Positions 62,591-64,000 of a stretch of 64,000 bases of DNA are shown here, piece by piece. This DNA is from Xanthomonas citri pv. mangiferaeindicae (GTDB lineage: Bacteria > Pseudomonadota > Gammaproteobacteria > Xanthomonadales > Xanthomonadaceae). The notes beneath the pieces were generated by a model. The model ran no database searches. It was not told the DNA's origin and saw nothing but the letters and a program-made list of their open reading frames with translations. The translations under genes and the position numbers were made by a program. Location of the stretch: the NCBI GenBank assembly GCA_002240395.1, contig CP016836.1, forward strand, positions 905,001 to 969,000, given 5' to 3'. Each line of letters begins with the position of its first letter. The stretch's first letter is position 1.

Positions 62591-62753
62591 GCCGACGCCC
62601 AGCTCTTGCCTTGAACCCGTTCAAGGTCCGTCGCGAGCGCAGCCAGGTGACGCGTGGCGGCGCGGAGGAAGCGCAGCGTACGTGTGGTACGTGAGCATTC
62701 CGAGCACCGCACGCGCGTCAGATGGCAAGCGCAGCAGGACATTGAGCGGGTTC
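62591..62753. other. Intergenic region with perfect inverted repeat
   Basis: Contains CCTTGAAC-CC-GTTCAAGG (62609-62626), a perfect 8-bp inverted repeat, and a direct repeat GTACGTG (about 62678-62694). No gene, no clear promoter and no T-run. It separates aceF from the GNAT-nitrilase gene. Confidence 0.4.
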
Positions 62754-64000
62754 TTACAGCAGCACCCGGCGCATATCGCCGAGCAACTGCGCCAGCGTCG
62801 CAGTGAAGCGCGCGGCCGCAGCGCCGTCGATGACCCGGTGATCGTAAGACAGCGACAGCGGCAGGATCCGGCGCGGCTGGAAGGCCTTGCCGTCCCAGAC
62901 CGGCTTGATCGCCGACTTCGACACGCCCAGGATCGCCACTTCCGGCGCATTGACGATCGGCGTGAAGCTGGTGCCGCCGATGCCGCCCAGCGAGCTGATC
63001 GAAAAACACCCGCCCTGCATGTCCGCCGGGCCGAGCTTGCCGTCGCGTGCCTTCTTGGCCAGCGCCGACATCTCCTGGGAGATCTCCAGCACGCCCTTCT
63101 TGTCGGCATCGCGGATCACCGGCACCACCAGACCGTTGGGCGTGTCGGCAGCGAAGCCGATGTGGAAGTACTTCTTGAGCGTCAGCGTCTCGCCGGCCGC
63201 GTCGAGCGAACTGTTGAAGCGCGGGTACTGCTTGAGCACCGCGACAGACGCCTTGATCAGGAACGCGAGCATGGTCAGCTTGATGCCGGACTTCTCGTTT
63301 TCCTTGTTGAGCTGCACACGCAGCGCCTCGAGATCGGTGATGTCGGCATCGTCGTGCTGCGTGACGTGCGGGATCATCGCCCAGTTACGCGCGAGGTTGG
63401 CGGCCGAGATCTTCTGGATCCGGCCCAGTTCCTGGACCTCGATCTCGCCGAACTTGGCGAAGTCGACCTTCGGCCACGGCAGCAGATTCAGACCGCCGCC
63501 GGCCGCGGCCGGGGCACCGGCCTTCGACGCGCCACCGCCCGCCAGCACGCCCTTGACGAACTGTTGCACGTCTTCGCGCGTGATGCGCCCGGCGCGCGCG
63601 GTCCCGCGCACCTGGGCCAGATCGACGCCGAGCTCGCGCGCGAACAGGCGCACCGCGGGGCTGGCGTAGGGCACATTGCCCGGCAGGATCGCCTCGGCAT
63701 CGAAACGGACCGGCGGCTGGCCGCTGCCGGCCGGCCGGTGCTCCATCGAGGCCTGCGCGATCGGATCGGCCTTGGCCTGCGGGGCGACCGGCTCGACCGC
63801 GCTGTCGTCCTTGGACTTGGCGGGCGCGGCGCCCCCACCCGACGCGCTGCGCGCGTCGACCTCCCCGCTTGCGGGGAGGTGCGTCGGCCGAGGCGCCCTC
63901 GGCCTCGATGATCGCGACCACGCTGCCTTCCGACAGGGTGTCGCCGACCTTGACCTTCAGTTCCTTGATCACGCCGGCGACTGCGGCCGGCACTTCCATC
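62754..64000 (-). CDS. aceF: Dihydrolipoamide acetyltransferase (3' part, apparent frameshift)
   Basis: E2 of pyruvate dehydrogenase, cut at its N-terminus by the window edge. Visible are the end of a lipoyl domain (MEVPAAVAGVIKELKVKVGDTLSEGSVVAIIEAEG) and an Ala/Pro linker. The peripheral subunit-binding domain (YASPAVRLFARELGVDLAQVRG) follows, then the catalytic core with LSYDHRVIDGAAAARF containing the active-site His. Lipoyl and core parts lie in different frames. The palindrome at 63859-63880 with two four-base runs needs one added C and one added G to restore APPPQAGEVDARSASGGG. It transfers acetyl from E1 to CoA. Confidence 0.93.
63859..63880. repeat. Perfect palindrome in the aceF linker
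   Basis: ACCTCCCC-GCTTGC-GGGGAGGT is an inverted repeat with 8-bp arms, of the same C/G-rich type as the one in lpdA. It is translated in the flexible linker after the lipoyl domain, where an insertion would be tolerated. Both arms contain the four-base runs implicated in the frameshift. Confidence 0.6.

Overview
The window is GC-rich DNA from a gammaproteobacterium, most likely a Xanthomonadaceae member of the Lysobacter/Luteimonas type. This rests on the complete F1Fo ATP synthase operon with glmU, an E3 subunit of pyruvate dehydrogenase carrying its own lipoyl domain, many outer-membrane and TonB-linked proteins, and a TonB receptor-SapC-cupin-halogenase operon. No mobile element, tRNA, rRNA or CRISPR array is visible.

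Layout. 1-6.0 kb (minus): a Wadjet-type jetA-B-C-D plasmid-defence operon, jetD cut by the window edge. 6.2-8.8 kb (minus): glmS preceded by a tonB-like gene with a Fur-box-like palindrome at its start. 8.9-24.2 kb (plus): one long operon behind a near-consensus sigma-54 promoter, encoding a periplasmic adaptor, one MacB-type ATPase, eight FtsX/MacB-type permeases in four alternating pairs, an NtrC-type response regulator and its histidine kinase. 24.2-25.0 kb: a ribbon-helix-helix/PIN toxin-antitoxin pair with a palindromic operator. 25.0-38.6 kb (minus): an outer-membrane barrel protein coupled to a 3290-residue secreted protein with two arrays of near-identical repeats and an OmpA domain. 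39.0-50.3 kb: glmU, a divergent two-gene membrane glycosyltransferase/GtrA cassette, and atpIBEFHAGDC. 50.4-51.8 kb: a candidate sigma-E-type promoter with a candidate ~84-nt small RNA, then an outer-membrane protein gene. 51.9-58.8 kb (minus): flavin-dependent halogenase, cupin, SapC and TonB-dependent receptor behind a LacI-type operator. 59.1-64 kb (minus): lpdA, a GNAT-nitrilase fusion and the 3' part of aceF.

How it fits together. In E. coli atpC, glmU and glmS are adjacent; here about 31 kb of envelope, efflux and regulatory genes lies between glmU and glmS, and a glycosyltransferase cassette lies between atpC and glmU. The efflux operon appears to encode its own sigma-54 activator and sensor. 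The tonB gene and the TonB-dependent receptor would serve the same energised outer-membrane uptake route.

Quality warning. Six genes (jetC, tonB, one permease, the TonB-dependent receptor, lpdA, aceF) look frameshifted. In every case the frame is restored by adding one base to a run of G or C (one each in jetC, tonB, the permease and lpdA; two each in the receptor and aceF). All eight events are deletions in G/C runs, which points to sequencing or assembly error more than to real pseudogenes, though the palindromic sites in aceF and lpdA could also be genuine hotspots.
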